From positions 62,001-126,000 of the forward strand of contig CAVVRP010000008.1 of the NCBI GenBank assembly GCA_963750715.1: DNA of 64,000 nt. Reading direction: 5' to 3'. The notes below the pieces were generated by a model, which had not been told where the DNA came from, did no database searches, and saw nothing but the letters and a program-made list of their open reading frames with translations. Origin of the DNA: JAGVSR01 sp963750715 (GTDB taxonomy: Bacteria; Pseudomonadota; Alphaproteobacteria; Rhizobiales; Hyphomicrobiaceae). The position numbers and the translations under genes were made by a program. Shown here one piece after another: positions 11,179 to 21,615 of this stretch (position 1 is its first letter; each line of letters opens with the position of its first letter).

Positions 11179-11730
11179 TCAGGTTTTCGGCGCTCGGCGG
11201 CTGGCGGCCTCGTAGCGGGCGATGCCGTCCAGGATCTCCCGTTTCGCCTCCTCGGCGCCGACCCACGAGGACACGCGCACCCACTTGCCGGGCTCGAGGT
11301 CCTTGTAGTGCTCGAAGAAGTGCGCGATCTGCTGCGTCGTGACCTCGGGCAGGTCGCGCGGCGACTGCACGCTGCGGTAGATGCCCGTCAGCTCGTCGAC
11401 CGGCACCGCGAGCACTTTCGAATCGCTGCCCGCCTCGTCGTCCATCTTCAGCATGCCGATCGGGCGGCAGCGCACGACGACGCCGGTGATGAGCGGCATC
11501 GGCGAGAGGACCAGCACGTCGCACGGATCGCCGTCGTGGGACAGCGTGCGCGGAATGTAGCCGTAGTTGCACGGGTAGTGCATGGACGACGACATGAACC
11601 GGTCGACGAATACGGCGCCCGTCTCCTTGTCGACCTCGTACTTGATCGGGTCGCCGAGCATCGGGATCTCGACGATGACGTTGCAGTCGTTCGGGACGTC
11701 CTTGCCGGCGGGTACGCGGTCGAGATTCAT
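11179..11730 (-). CDS. ppa: inorganic pyrophosphatase
   Basis: Soluble family I pyrophosphatase, hydrolysing PPi to phosphate. All 183 residues read in one frame. The signature DGDPCDVLVL is present near residue 71, with FVDRFMSSSMHYPCNYGYIP before it and EHYKDLEPGKWV near the end. It starts MNLDRVPAGKDVPN at 11730. One of the few unbroken genes in the left part, and diverges from the DUF3047 gene. Confidence 0.95.
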   Translation of the reverse strand: MNLDRVPAGKDVPNDCNVIVEIPMLGDPIKYEVDKETGAVFVDRFMSSSMHYPCNYGYIPRTLSHDGDPCDVLVLSPMPLITGVVVRCRPIGMLKMDDEAGSDSKVLAVPVDELTGIYRSVQSPRDLPEVTTQQIAHFFEHYKDLEPGKWVRVSSWVGAEEAKREILDGIARYEAASRRAPKT

Positions 11731-11805
11731 CGGAGGAGGCAAACGCGGGAATGGGCCTGCGATTATACGGGGCGGCGCGCCGCGCACGGTATCATCGCCG
11801 CCACG

Positions 11806-12627
11806 ATGGCCAAGCCACGCCGGCCGAATCGAACGCACGCGATCGAGCGCGGCACCTGCGCCGCGCGCTCGCGGACGCCGCGCGGGCTCGCGGGGCTCGC
11901 GTGGTGCTGCCTCGCGGCGTTCTCGTGCGCCTCGGCGCGCAGACGCACATGGAAGCCGCGCCGCTGCCGGCGCCGTTCTCCGCCGGCCAGGCCGGGCGCG
12001 GCGCTGCCGCGCGGCTGGGAACCCGTCAAGCTCTCCGACAAGCAAGCGGCCCACCCAGTACACGCTGGTGGACGACGCGGGCGTCGTGGTCCTGCACGCG
12101 CACGCCGTCGGCGCCGCCAGCGGACTCGCGCAGTTCGCCGTGTTCGACATCCGCGGCGCGCCGGTCGTCGAATGGCGCTGGAAGGTGGGCTCGCTCATCG
12201 AAGGCGCGGACAACCACGTGGGCGGCCAAGGAAGACTCGCCGGTCCGGCTGATGTTCGCGTTCGACGGCGACAGGTCGCGGCTGCCGCTCGTCGACCGGG
12301 CCGTCTTCTACCTCGCGGAGAAGCTCTCCGGCCGCGAGCTGCCGTACGCGCTGCTGCAGTACGTCTGGGCCAACACGATTCCGGTCGGCACCGTGCTCGA
12401 CAATCCGTACACGCGGCGGGTCCGGATGCTGGTGGTCGCGAGCGGTCCCGCCGGCGTGGGCAAGTGGCAGACGCTGACGCGCAACCTGTACGACGACTTT
12501 CGCCACGCGTTCCACGAGGAGCCGGGGCTGCTCACCGGCGTCGGCGTGCTCACCGACACCGACAACACGGGCGGCGTCGGTCGAGGCCTGGTACGGCGAC
12601 ATCCGGTTCCTTCCCGCGGACCGGTAG
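11806..12627 (+). CDS. DUF3047 family protein (several frameshifts)
   Basis: The family motifs are recognisable across frames: TQYTLVDDAGVVVLHA, ASGLAQFAVFDIRGAPVVEWRWKV, IEGADNH, then RNLYDDFRHAFHEEP and VGVLTDTDNTGG followed by AWYGDIRFLP before the stop at 12627. At least three frame changes occur (about 11,900-12,050, near 12,220 and near 12,580). The first 60 codons are ambiguous but contain a hydrophobic stretch fitting a signal peptide. DUF3047 proteins are secreted, of unknown function. It ends convergently against the hexapeptide-repeat gene. Confidence 0.6.
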
Positions 12628-12630
12628 CCG

Positions 12631-13725
12631 CCCGCGGTTGCGCCAGTTGCCGTCAGCGCCGCGCCGCGATACGCGGCGCCGTAGCCGACGTAGATCCTCG
12701 CCGCCTGCGCGAAGTTCTCGCGCTCCTCGGGCTTGATCGGGCGAAACGCGAAGGCCGGCCGGCCGACCCAGATCCAGCCGGCCTTGATCACCGTGCCCGG
12801 CGTCGACCTCGCGCCCTCGCGCCGATGCATCCGCCCTCCTCGACGATCACGCCGTCGCCGACCTGCGATCCCATCCCGATCAGCGCGTGATCGCCGATCG
12901 TCGCCGCGCCCATCCGCACGTTGTGGCCGATCGTCACGTCGGCCCCGAGCACGAGCGGGCCGCGGGCGGCATCGGTCACGAGCAGCGAATTGTCCTGCAC
13001 GTTCGTGCGCGGTCCGATCGCGATCCGGCCGTCGCCCGCGACGAGCGCGCAGCCGAAGTAGACGCTGGCGTCGTCGGCGACGCTGACGTCGCCGGCGACG
13101 AGCGCGGTGGGCGCGACGTACGCCGCGCGCGGCGCGGTGCAGCCGGCGCTCGGGATGACGCGACGCGGCAGTCGCCGTCGCCGGCCGGAGCGAAGGCCTC
13201 CATGTCGAGCGGCGGAAGGTCGCTCGCCGTCACCAGCGCCGACGGGATTCGGTGGCGCACGGCGGCGGCGGCTTCCGCGAGCTCGGCGGCGCCGATCTCG
13301 CGCACGGGGGTCGCCGGATAGCCGTCGTAGATCCATCCGCCGGGCAGCCGCTTGCGCGGCGGCACGAGACTGCCCGCGGTGATCAGCGCTCCCGCGCCGA
13401 CGTGCGCGTCGTCCATGACGATCGCCGTGTCGCCCACGACCACGCGGTCCTCGACCGTGCACGCGTGCACGAGCGCGAAGCGGCCGACGGTGACGTCGTC
13501 GCCGATGTTGGCGGCGAGCGTGCCGTCGGCGATGTGCACGGTGGCGCGCTCGCCGAAATACGCGTTGGCGCCGACCCTCACCCACTCGCCGTCGGCGCGC
13601 AGCGTCGCGTAGTCGCGCAGGACGAGACCCGGCCCGGCGACCGTGCGGCCGACGATCGCGGCGGTCGGCGCGCAGTCCATCGGCGCCGCGACGGACGGCG
13701 CGAAATCGAGGTAGGGAATCAGCAT
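12631..13725 (-). CDS. two-domain gamma-carbonic-anhydrase-like hexapeptide protein (frameshifted)
   Basis: Two left-handed beta-helix domains of the gamma-carbonic anhydrase family lie in tandem. Domain 1 (residues 1 to about 150) has TVHIADG, VTVGRFALVHACT and PPRKRLPGGWIYDGYPA; domain 2 has TNVQDNSLLVTD, VTIGHNVRMGAATIGDHALIGMGSQVGDG and AGWIWVGRPAFAFRPI. Aligned by eye to the three zinc His of the family, domain 1 keeps the first and third (His64, His87) but has Arg82 for the second; domain 2 keeps only the second. Frames change near 13,180 and 12,820. The start MLIPYLDFAP at 13725 is clear; the exact stop near 12,630 is not. It could be an enzyme with interdomain zinc sites or a non-catalytic acyltransferase-like protein. 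Confidence 0.7.
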
Positions 13726-13759
13726 GGCATCGTCGTTCGTCAGCGCGGAACGATCGCGG

Positions 13760-15459
13760 TCAGAACACCGGCCGTTCGCGGTACGTTCCCCACAGGCCCT
13801 TCAGGCGCTCCACGATGTCGCCCATCGAGGCGCCGGCCTCGACCAGCTCGATCGTGACGGGGAGGATGTTCTCCCGCTCGTCCGCGGCGACGGCGACGAG
13901 GCGGTCGAGGAGCGCATTCACCTTCGCCGGCGTCGCGCTCGCGGCGCACCTGCTCGAGACGCGCGATCTGGCGTTCGGCCGTCGTCGGATCGTAGGGATG
14001 GGTCTCGACGTCGAAGCGCTCGTCCGGCTCGACGTACCGGTTGACGCCGATCACCGGCTTGTCGCCGCTCGCCTTCCGCTTGGCGGTCTCGTACGCGAAG
14101 TCCGCGATCCGCTGCTGGAACCAGCCCTCCTCGATCGAGCGGATCGTGCCGCCCCGGCGCTCGACCTCGTCCAGCACGTCGAAGATGCCGCGCTCGAATC
14201 GCGTCGTCAGGCTTTCGACGAAATACGAGCCGCCGAGCGGATCGGCGACGCTCGCGACCCCGCTTTCGTCGGCGATGATCTGCTGCGTGCGCAGCGCGAT
14301 CTTCATCGCCTCCTCGGTGGGGATCGCGAACGCCTCGTCCATGCCGTTGGTGTGCAGGCTCTGCGCGCCGCCCAGCACGGCGGCGAGCGCCTGCAGCCCG
14401 GTGCGCACGATGTTGATCTGCGGCTGCGGCCGGGTGAGCGACGCCGCCGCGGTCTGGCAATGGAAGCGCAGCCGCATCGACTCCGGATTCCGCGCGCCGA
14501 AGCGCTCGCGCATGATCTTCGCGTAGACGCGCCGCACCGCCCGCATCTTCGCGATCTCCTCGAAGAAATCGGCCTGCGCGACGTAGTAGAACGCGAGCCG
14601 CGGCGCGAACTCGTCGACGTGCATGCCGGTCGCCGTCACGGCCTCGACGTAGGTGACGAGGTTGCACATCGTGAACGCGGCCTCGTCCAGCGGCGACGCG
14701 CCGGCCTCGGAGATGTGATAGCCCGAGATGTTGATCGGGTTGTAGCGCTTCGTGTTGCGCGCGCACCACGTGATGCAGTCGCGCACGATGCGCACCGACG
14801 GCGCGATCGGGAAGATCCATTCCTTCTGCGCCTGGTACTCCTTCAGGATGTCGGCCTGGATCGTGCCGGAGAGGCGATGGAGGTCGTACCCGCGCTTCTT
14901 CGCGAGCGCGATGTACATCGCGAGCAGGATCCACGCGGTCGGATTGATCGTCATCGACACCGAGATGCGCTCGAGGTCGATGCCGTCGAACAGATGCTCG
15001 ACGTCGGCGAGCGTGTCGACGGCCACGCCCTCGCGGCCCACTTCGCCTTCGCAGAGCGGATGGTCGCTGTCGTAGCCCATCAGCGTCGGCATGTCGAAGT
15101 CGGTCGACAGCCCGGTCTGCCCCTGCTCGATCAGGTACTTGAAGCGTCCGTTCGTGTCCTCGGCGGTGCCGAAGCCCGCGATCTGGCGCATCGTCCACAG
15201 CCGCCCGCGATACATCGTCGGGTAGGGCCCGCGCGTGTACGGATACTGGCCGGGCAGGCCGATGTCGGCGAACGGCGTGTCGGCCACGTCGAGCGGGGTG
15301 TACACGCGCTTGCAACGGCAGCCCGCCCTGCGTCCGGAATTCCGGCTGCCGCTCGGGCGCGCGCGCGAGAAAGGAGGCGACTTCGCCCTTCTCCCACGCG
15401 TCGACCTTCGCGGCCAGCGCCGCGTCGCGGGTCGGAGTCGCGACGGTCGGATTCTTCAT
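13760..15459 (-). CDS. hcmA: 2-hydroxyisobutyryl-CoA mutase large subunit (two frameshifts)
   Basis: B12-dependent acyl-CoA mutase catalytic subunit without its own B12 domain. The TIM-barrel substrate motifs are clear: YPYTRGPYPTMYRGR, TMRQIAGFGTAEDTN, STDFDMPTLMGYDSDHP and NISGYHISEAGASP. Two residues identify the specificity. In RQIAGF the position that is Tyr in methylmalonyl-CoA mutase and Phe in isobutyryl-CoA mutase is Ile93, and Asp120 follows 27 residues later in STD. This matches Ile90/Asp117 of the HcmA of Aquincola tertiaricarbonis. It would interconvert 2-hydroxyisobutyryl-CoA and (S)-3-hydroxybutyryl-CoA. Extra bases near 15,305 (C) and 13,930 (G) break the frame; corrected length is about 565 residues, ending ERPVF. 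Its ATG overlaps the meaH stop. Confidence 0.88.
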
Positions 15460-16430
15460 GCCGTTTCGCCTCCGTCCGGAGTTACTCGAGCAGCCGCATC
15501 GCCGCGCGTGCGCGGGCTGATCGTGCGCGCGTCGAGCTCCGCGAGCAATTCCGCCATGCGTCCGCCGCGTTCGCGCGCGAAGGCGTCGCGCAGGACCTCG
15601 GTGCCGGCCAGCAGCAGCCGGCGTTCGTTGATGTCCGTCCGGCGCGCGGCCATGGTTCCGCTCGCGTCGAGCGCGGCGCGGTGCGCGTCGATCGCATCGC
15701 GGAGCGCGACGATGCCGTCGCCGGAGAGCGCGCACGTCGGCAGCACCGGCACGTGCCAGTCGCCGCCCGTGCGCGACGCCTGTCCCATCGCCAGCATCGC
15801 CTTCAGGTCGGTGACCGTCCGGTCGGCGTCCGGCCGGTCGGATTTGGCGACGACGTGGATGTCCGCGATCTCGAGGATGCCCGCCTTGATCGCCTGGATG
15901 TCGTCGCCCAGGCCGGGCGTGGACACGACCACCGTCGTGTGCGCCGCGCGCGCGACGTCCACCTCGTCCTGGCCGACGCCGACCGTCTCGATCATGACGA
16001 TCTCGTAGCCGGCCGCGTCCAGGATGTCGACGGCCTCGAGCGTGCCGTGGGCGAGCCCGCCCAGCGCGCCGCGCGTGGCCATGCTGCGGATGAACACGCC
16101 GGGGTCGGCGCCGAGCTCGCCCATCCGGATGCGGTCGCCGAGAATCGCGCCGCCGGAGAACGGCGACGACGGGTCGATCGCGACGACGCCGACGCGGCGG
16201 CCGGTGCGCCGGAACTCGGCGGCGAGCTTCGCGACCAGCGTCGACTTGCCGCTGCCCGGCACGCCGGTGATCCCGACGACGTGCGCGCGGCCCGCGTGCC
16301 GGAAGATCGCCTCCAGCGCCGGCCGGCCTTCGTCGTCGCCCGTCTCCGCGCGCGTCAGGAGCCGCGCGATCGCGCGCGTTTCGCCGGCGAGCACGCCGGG
16401 GACGAGATCGAGGGTCGCGACCCGCGCCAT
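15456..16430 (-). CDS. meaH: MeaB/ArgK-type GTPase chaperone of the mutase
   Basis: G3E-family GTPase that loads and protects adenosylcobalamin-dependent mutases. All 324 residues are in frame. The Walker A loop is GITGVPGSGKSTLVAK; IDPSSPFSGGAILGDRIRM, the ETVGVGQDEVDV switch region and VVAKSDRPDADRT (an NKxD-like guanine site) follow. The gene overlaps the CoA ligase stop by one base (TGATG) and the hcmA start by four (ATGA), so it is embedded in the mutase operon and most likely serves HcmAB. Confidence 0.9.
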   Translation of the reverse strand: MARVATLDLVPGVLAGETRAIARLLTRAETGDDEGRPALEAIFRHAGRAHVVGITGVPGSGKSTLVAKLAAEFRRTGRRVGVVAIDPSSPFSGGAILGDRIRMGELGADPGVFIRSMATRGALGGLAHGTLEAVDILDAAGYEIVMIETVGVGQDEVDVARAAHTTVVVSTPGLGDDIQAIKAGILEIADIHVVAKSDRPDADRTVTDLKAMLAMGQASRTGGDWHVPVLPTCALSGDGIVALRDAIDAHRAALDASGTMAARRTDINERRLLLAGTEVLRDAFARERGGRMAELLAELDARTISPRTRGDAAARVTPDGGETA

Positions 16431-17950
16431 CACGGGCGCGCCGCGAGTCGCGCGTTCATCTCGCGGAACACTTCGCGATCGTCGATGACGCGCCGCGCCT
16501 TGAAATCGGTGCGCGGAAACGTTCCGGGCGCGACGACTTCGACCTTCGCGCGCAGGCCCAGCATGCGCAGGAGCTTCTGCGCCGCCGCCTCGCCGAGCGC
16601 CCGGGACGCCGCGGCGCCCGCCGCATGGACGTCCGGCGCCGCCTCGAGGCGGATCAGCAGCTCGTCCATCGCGCCGTCGCGCGTGATCACGATCCGGTGC
16701 TCGCCGCCGTAGCCCGCCAACGCGTTGACGGCGGCGTCGACCTCGCTCGGATAGACGTTCTCGCCGCGGATCGTGAACATGTCGTCGATGCGGCCGAAGA
16801 TGCCCTGCGGCAGCCGCGGGTACGTGCGCCCGCACGGCGCGGGACCGTCCTCCCATTGCGTGAGGTCGCCCGAGACGAGGCGGATCATCGGCTGCGACGT
16901 GCGCTCGAGATGCGTGTACACCGGCGTGCCGCGCGCGCCGAACGGCACGCGCCGGAACGTCGCGGGATCGCAGACCTCCGTGTACACCACGTCCTGCCAC
17001 AGCAGCATGCCGTCGCTCTCGGCCGTGCCCGCGATGTTCATGAACGGCGTCATCTCGGCCATCGACCCGCAATCGATCACGCGGGCGCCGAAGGCGGCGG
17101 CGATCTTGTCGCGCACGCCCGGCACGGAGGCGCCCGGCTCGCCGGAGAAGAACATCGTCTTCAACCCGAACGCCGCCGGATCGAACCCTTCGGCGCGCGC
17201 GACTTCCGCGAGGTGCAGCGCGAACGACGGCGTCGAGTAGAACGCCGAGGGCTTCATGAGGTCGAGCCACATCGCGGCGCGCGCGGTCATCCCCGGCGCG
17301 CCGGCGCCGAACGGGAACGCCTTGGCGCGAAGGCGCTCGACGCCGGCCAGCGTGCCCCACGAGCCCATGTAGAGGCTGAAGATCGCCGCGATGAACACGG
17401 TGTCGCCGGGCCGCAGGCCCATGCCCCAGAGGATCCGCGCGTGGGCGTTGGCGATCGCGTCCCAGTCGCCGCGACCGATCGCGAACGTCGTCGGCCGGCC
17501 CGTCGTGCCCGACGTGCCGTGAATGTGGTGGACTTCGCCGTCGGCGACGCAGAGGTAGTCGCCGAACGGCGGCACCCGCGTCTGCGCGTCGCGCAGATCG
17601 CGCTTCGTGATGACCGGCACCTTCGTCTCGAAGTCCTCGAGCGTGCGCAGGTGGTCCGGGTGGAATCCGGCCTCGTCCCATTTGCGGCGATAGAAGGGGG
17701 CGTGCTCCCACGCGTAGCGCGTGAGCGACCTGCAGCCGGCCGAGGATCGCGCGGTCGCGCTCGGCGGCAGGCATCGTCTCGCGCACCGGAAACCAGTAGC
17801 GCGAGCCCGGCGGCGGCCGGTAGTCGGCGTCGTACCGCGGCGGAAACGTCCAGGATTCCACGTGCGCCCCGCGGCTTATTGTGCCCCTTGGCGCTGCGCG
17901 CCTTCCCTCCGAGGGAGCAATTCGCGCTTGGGACGGCCCTGCGCGCTCAT
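16430..17950 (-). CDS. hcl: 2-hydroxyisobutyrate-CoA ligase-like, PaaK-type AMP-forming ligase (frameshifted)
   Basis: AMP-forming acyl-CoA ligase of the phenylacetate-CoA ligase type. The ATP loop is HIHGTSGTTGRPTTFAIGR; MIRLVSGDLTQWE, the hinge GRIDDMFTIRGENVYPSE and the C-terminal catalytic Lys region (RTDFKARRV) follow. The N-terminus VESWTFPPRYDADY is in another frame: an extra G near 17,731 explains that shift, and a second shift near 17,900 would link it to ATG 17950, which overlaps the hcmB stop as ATGA. A GTG at 17861 is the alternative start. Sitting between hcmB and meaH, it most likely makes 2-hydroxyisobutyryl-CoA, as in the known hcm cluster. Confidence 0.8.
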
Positions 17951-18367
17951 CGCGCCCCCCGCTCCGCGCGACGCACGCGCCGCACCGTGGCGACGATCGC
18001 GTCGGGCGGCGTGTCCTGGAGCAGGATCGACTTGACGCCGAGCGCCGTCGAGCGCCGCGACGTCCTCGTCCGGAATCACGCCTCCGCCCACGACGAGGAT
18101 GTCGTCGGCGCCCCGTTCCGCAAGGAGCGACAGCACGCGCGGAAACACCGTCATGTGCGCGCCGGAGAGTATGCTGATGCCGAGCACGTCGACGTCCTCC
18201 TGGATCGCGGCGTCGACCACCTCCTGCGGCGTGCGGTGCAGGCCCGTGTAGATCACGTCCATGCCGGCGTCGCGCAGCGTGCGCGCGACGATCTTGACGC
18301 CGCGGTCGTGGCCGTCGAGGCCGACCTTGGCGATGAGGACGCGAATGGGAGGGTGGCCGGCATTCAT
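17947..18367 (-). CDS. hcmB: 2-hydroxyisobutyryl-CoA mutase small subunit, B12-binding (one frameshift)
   Basis: Cobalamin-binding domain protein of about 139 residues. The B12 signature LDGHDRG (DxHxxG) is at residues 18-24 and GGGVIPDED, of the GG loop, follows near residue 95. The His of the first motif would replace dimethylbenzimidazole as cobalt ligand. A single extra base near 18,045 shifts the frame; the corrected end is TVRRVRRAERGAR, stopping at 17947 and overlapping the ligase ATG. It is the first gene of the mutase operon. Confidence 0.87.
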
Positions 18368-18535
18368 GCTCGAGGGTCCGCCGCCGGCCGCCGAGAGCCG
18401 GCCGGCGGCGGGGTTCGAGTTTAGCAGGCCGGCCGCGCTCCGCCTTGCCCGAGATCGCCCCGGACGGCAGCGGGAGTGAATCCGAAGCGGCCTCGCCGCG
18501 CATCCAACCCGGTATCCGTTGGCCCCGGAGGCTTC

Positions 18536-19280
18536 ATGCAACGCTCATCCCTCATCCTGCTGATCCTGGCGGCCTGCACCGCCACGGCCGCCGCCGCGCC
18601 TTCGTCCGAAGGCTCCGACAGCGAAGTGGTGACGGAGCAGCACGCGCTGCCGCCGTTCCGGCAGATCGTCATCGGCGGCTACGCCGACGTGACGCTGGTG
18701 CAGGGCGATTCGGAGGCCCTCACCGCCGAGGCGGCGCGAAGCCAGTTGCGGCGCTTCGAGGTCCGCGTGCGGGACGGCACGCTGACGATCCGCCCCAACC
18801 AGACGGGAAGGGCTGGTTCTCGTTCTTCGGGCTCGATGCCCAGGCGGCGCGCGTGACGATCGCGTTCCGCACGCTCGACCGGATCACCGCCGACGGCGCC
18901 GTCAAGATCCGTGCCGAGAGGATGCGCGTCGACCGGCTCGCGGTGTCCGCCAGCGGGGCGACTTCGCTGCGGATCGCCGAGCTCGACGCGAAGGCGCTTG
19001 CCGTCGACGGCTCGGGGGCCATCAAGATGGAGGTCGCCGGGCGGACCGTCGCGCAGACGATCGAGATCTCCGGCGCCGGCGACTACCGCGCGGAGGACCT
19101 CGCGAGCGACACCGCCAAGGTGGCGGTGAGCGGCGCCGGGCGCGTCGTGGTGCGCGTCGCGAAGACGCTCGACGTCGACCTGTCCGGCGCCGCGAACGTC
19201 GACTACATCGGCGATCCGAAAGTCACGCGCCGGGTGAGCGGCATGGGCCGGATCAAGCAGCGCGACGCGATGTCGGCGCC
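18536..19280 (+). CDS. head GIN domain (DUF2807-type) secreted protein (frameshifted)
   Basis: A signal peptide (SLILLILAACTATAAAA) is followed by FRQIVIGGYADVTLVQGDSEAL, the strand typical of putative auto-transporter adhesin head GIN domains, and then beta-helix-like repeats: VSASGATSLRIAEL, VDGSGAIKMEVAG, ISGAGDYRAEDL, VSGAGRVVVRV, LSGAANVDYIGDP. A frameshift near 18,810 separates the first part from the repeats. The stop is not visible in frame; the convergent neighbour ends at 19281, so the gene probably stops near there after another error. Function unknown; likely periplasmic or outer membrane. Confidence 0.7.
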
Positions 19281-20465
19281 TCAGTGGACGCGAAACGTCG
19301 CCGCCTCGGGGATCGACTCCGGCTTGAACAGGAGCGGCATGGTCGAGCCTTCCGCACGGTCGGCGTGCACGCCGGCGAGCGTTCTGATGTCGGTCACGCG
19401 GCAGTCGCGCAGCAGCGCGACGAGCATGCCGGCCACGTCGCTCCGCGCGATCGAGCGGATAGAGCGGACAGCGGAAGCCTTCCGCGTCCTGCGGCTCGAA
19501 CGGCGACGACAGCGAGAGCCGGAGCTCGCCGCCGCCGGGGGCGTCCGGCGCGCGATGCGCGCTGATGACCGCCGTCGGCTCGCCCACCGAGCCGCGGAAC
19601 TTGCGGATGGCGTTGCTCGCGAAGATCTGCGCGGCGACCTCGCGCTGCGCGGCGCGCCCCTCCGCCACCGCGGGCAGGAGCCGCTGCGGCGGCTCGCGGC
19701 AGCGCCAGCACCGAGCACCTCCGGGACCGCCAGCTGCGCGACGAGCTCGCGCGTGAACGGGACGCCCCACTGGCCCACCCGGGCGTCCGCGGTGAGGTCG
19801 ACCCCGGCGCTCGCGATCGCGACTCCCGGCAGGAAGCGCAGGTGCACGGCCTCGCGTCCGGCGTGGAATGCCATCGGCGCCGGGGGAAGCGCATGCTGCG
19901 GCAACGCGCGCGCCCGCCGCGAGCGAATCGGGCAGGCGGCGACCAGCCGAGGATCTCCGGCAGCCGCGCGACGTCGATCGCGTCGGTCGCCACCAGCGCA
20001 TTCGACAAGCGCGAACGTGGGGTTGCCGGCCATCGCGCCGTGCTCGCGCAGGATCGCGGCGAGCCTCGCAGGGTCGGCGAGGGTGCCCGGAAGCACTCCG
20101 TCGTCACCCGCGCCGCTCGCGTCCGACGACGATCACGAGCGGAAGCGCGAACACCGTGACGTCGAGCGCGCGATCCGTCGACCTGCGTCGCCTCGCGCCA
20201 CGCGGCGTCGAGCGCGCGCCACAGGTGCCGCGCGACGTCGATCGACGGCGCACCGGCGAGAATGCACGCCAGCGTCGCGCCGTCGCCGCCGAGGTGCGCG
20301 CGAAGCACGGCGCGCAGCTCGCGGTCGAACGCCTCCGCCTCCCGCGTCGTATCGCGCGCGAAGCGCGCGTTCCGCCAGCGCGTAGAGCGCGCGCGCCGGC
20401 TCCGCGGCCGACGCGACGTCGGGAAAGACGCGGGGATCCGGCGCGAGGAGTGCGGCTTCGGGCAA
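19281..20465 (-). CDS. hypothetical protein (several frameshifts)
   Basis: I do not recognise this protein. Piecing frames together gives roughly 390 residues: an Ala/Arg-rich helical N-terminus (VASAAEPARALYALAERAL), VLRAHLGGDGATLACILAGAPSIDVARHLWRALDAAW, a hydrophobic strand LDVTVFALPLVIVVGRERRG, then QHALPPAPMAFHAGREAVHLRFLPG, FASNAIRKFRGSVGEPTAVISAHRAPDAPG, and the end MPLLFKPESIPEAATFRVH. It starts at a TTG (20465) three bases after the stop of the substrate-binding protein, so it may be the last gene of the liv operon. No signal peptide or clear membrane helix is seen. Confidence 0.5.
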
Positions 20466-20468
20466 GGG

Positions 20469-21615
20469 TCAATCCCGCAGCAGGCGCCAGTTCCCGTCCT
20501 TGACGGTGATCAGCACGCGGCCGCGCTCGTCGAAGCCGGAATGATCGGCGGGCGACATGTTGTAGACGCCCTGCGTTCCGACGAGCTCGCGCGTCGACTC
20601 GAGCGCATCGCGGAGCGCGGCGCGAAATTCCGGCGTGCCGGGCTTGCCGCGCTTCGCGGCCTCGGGGACCGTCCGCGCGAGCAGCAGTCCCGCGTCGTAG
20701 ACGTTGGCGCCGAAGGTCGCGGGCTTGCTGCCGTACATCTTCTCGTAGGCGTTGATGTATTCCAGCGCGACGGCCTTGGCGGACAGGCTGTCGGGCATTT
20801 CGGGCAGCACCAGCATCAGGCTCGCCGCGAGCACCGTGCCGTCGACCTTGGCGCCGCCCAGGCGCAGGAAATCGGGCGTGGCCGCGCCGTGCGTCTGGTA
20901 GATGCGGCCCTTGTATCCGGCGTCGACGAGCGTGACGTGCGGCAGCACCGTGGGGCCGCCGGCCGCGGCGACGAGCACGGCGTCGGGCTTCGCGGCCATC
21001 AGCTTCGCCACCTGTCCGGTCACCGAAGCGTCGGTGCGCAGGAATTGCTCGTTCGCGACGACCTTGATGCCCGCCTTCTGCGCCTGCGCGCTGAACACCG
21101 CGTACCAGTTGTCGCCGTAGGGATCGTTGAAGCCGATGAACGCCGACGGTCTTCACGCCGGATTTCACCATGTGACGCGACGAGCGCCTCGGCGATGAGC
21201 CGGTCGTTCTGCGTGGTCTTGAACACCCATCGCTTCTTGTCGTCCATCGGCAGCACGACGGCGGTCGCGCCGACCGGCGCCAGCATCGGCGTGCCGGCCT
21301 CGGCCATGAACGGCACGACGCTCGACCGAATTGGGCGAGCCCGACGGACCGATCAGCGCGTCGATCCTGCTGCTCGGACAGGAGCTTCTTGACGATGATC
21401 ACCGTCTGCGTCGCATCGCTCGCGTCGTCGAAGACCAGGTACTCGACCGTGAGGTCCCCGATCTTCTTCGGCAGCAGCGCGGCCGTGTTCTTCTGCGGAA
21501 TGCCGACCACCGCGGTCGCGCCGGTCGACGACGCGATCACGCCGATCTTGAGCTGCGCCGCGGCGCAGGCGGAAGCGAGCGCCAGCGCCACGGGAAGCCA
21601 ACGGAAGGCCGTCAT
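20469..21615 (-). CDS. branched-chain amino acid/aromatic acid ABC transporter substrate-binding protein (frameshifted)
   Basis: Periplasmic type I binding protein (LivK-like). The signal peptide (WLPVALALASACAAAQ) precedes LKIGVIASSTGATAVVGIPQKNT; after two frame changes (near 21,370 and 21,150) the C-terminal lobe continues as FSAQAQKAGIKVVANEQFLRTDASVTG and ends SGFDERGRVLITVKDGNWRLLRD. The start at 21615 overlaps the thioesterase stop (ATGA), with AAGGAGAG upstream. It is the first of two binding proteins flanking livHMGF; the nearby benzoate-CoA ligase suggests an aromatic acid ligand (inference). Confidence 0.83.

Noticed and set aside
13760..15459. Methylmalonyl-CoA or isobutyryl-CoA mutase.
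   Set aside because: The discriminating position in RQ-x-AGF is Ile rather than Tyr or Phe, and Asp120 is present, both as in 2-hydroxyisobutyryl-CoA mutase.
13815..16712. A 965-codon plus-strand open frame opposite the mutase genes.
   Set aside because: Its translation is Arg/Ala/Asp-rich low-complexity sequence antisense to hcmA, meaH and hcl, which have clear motifs.
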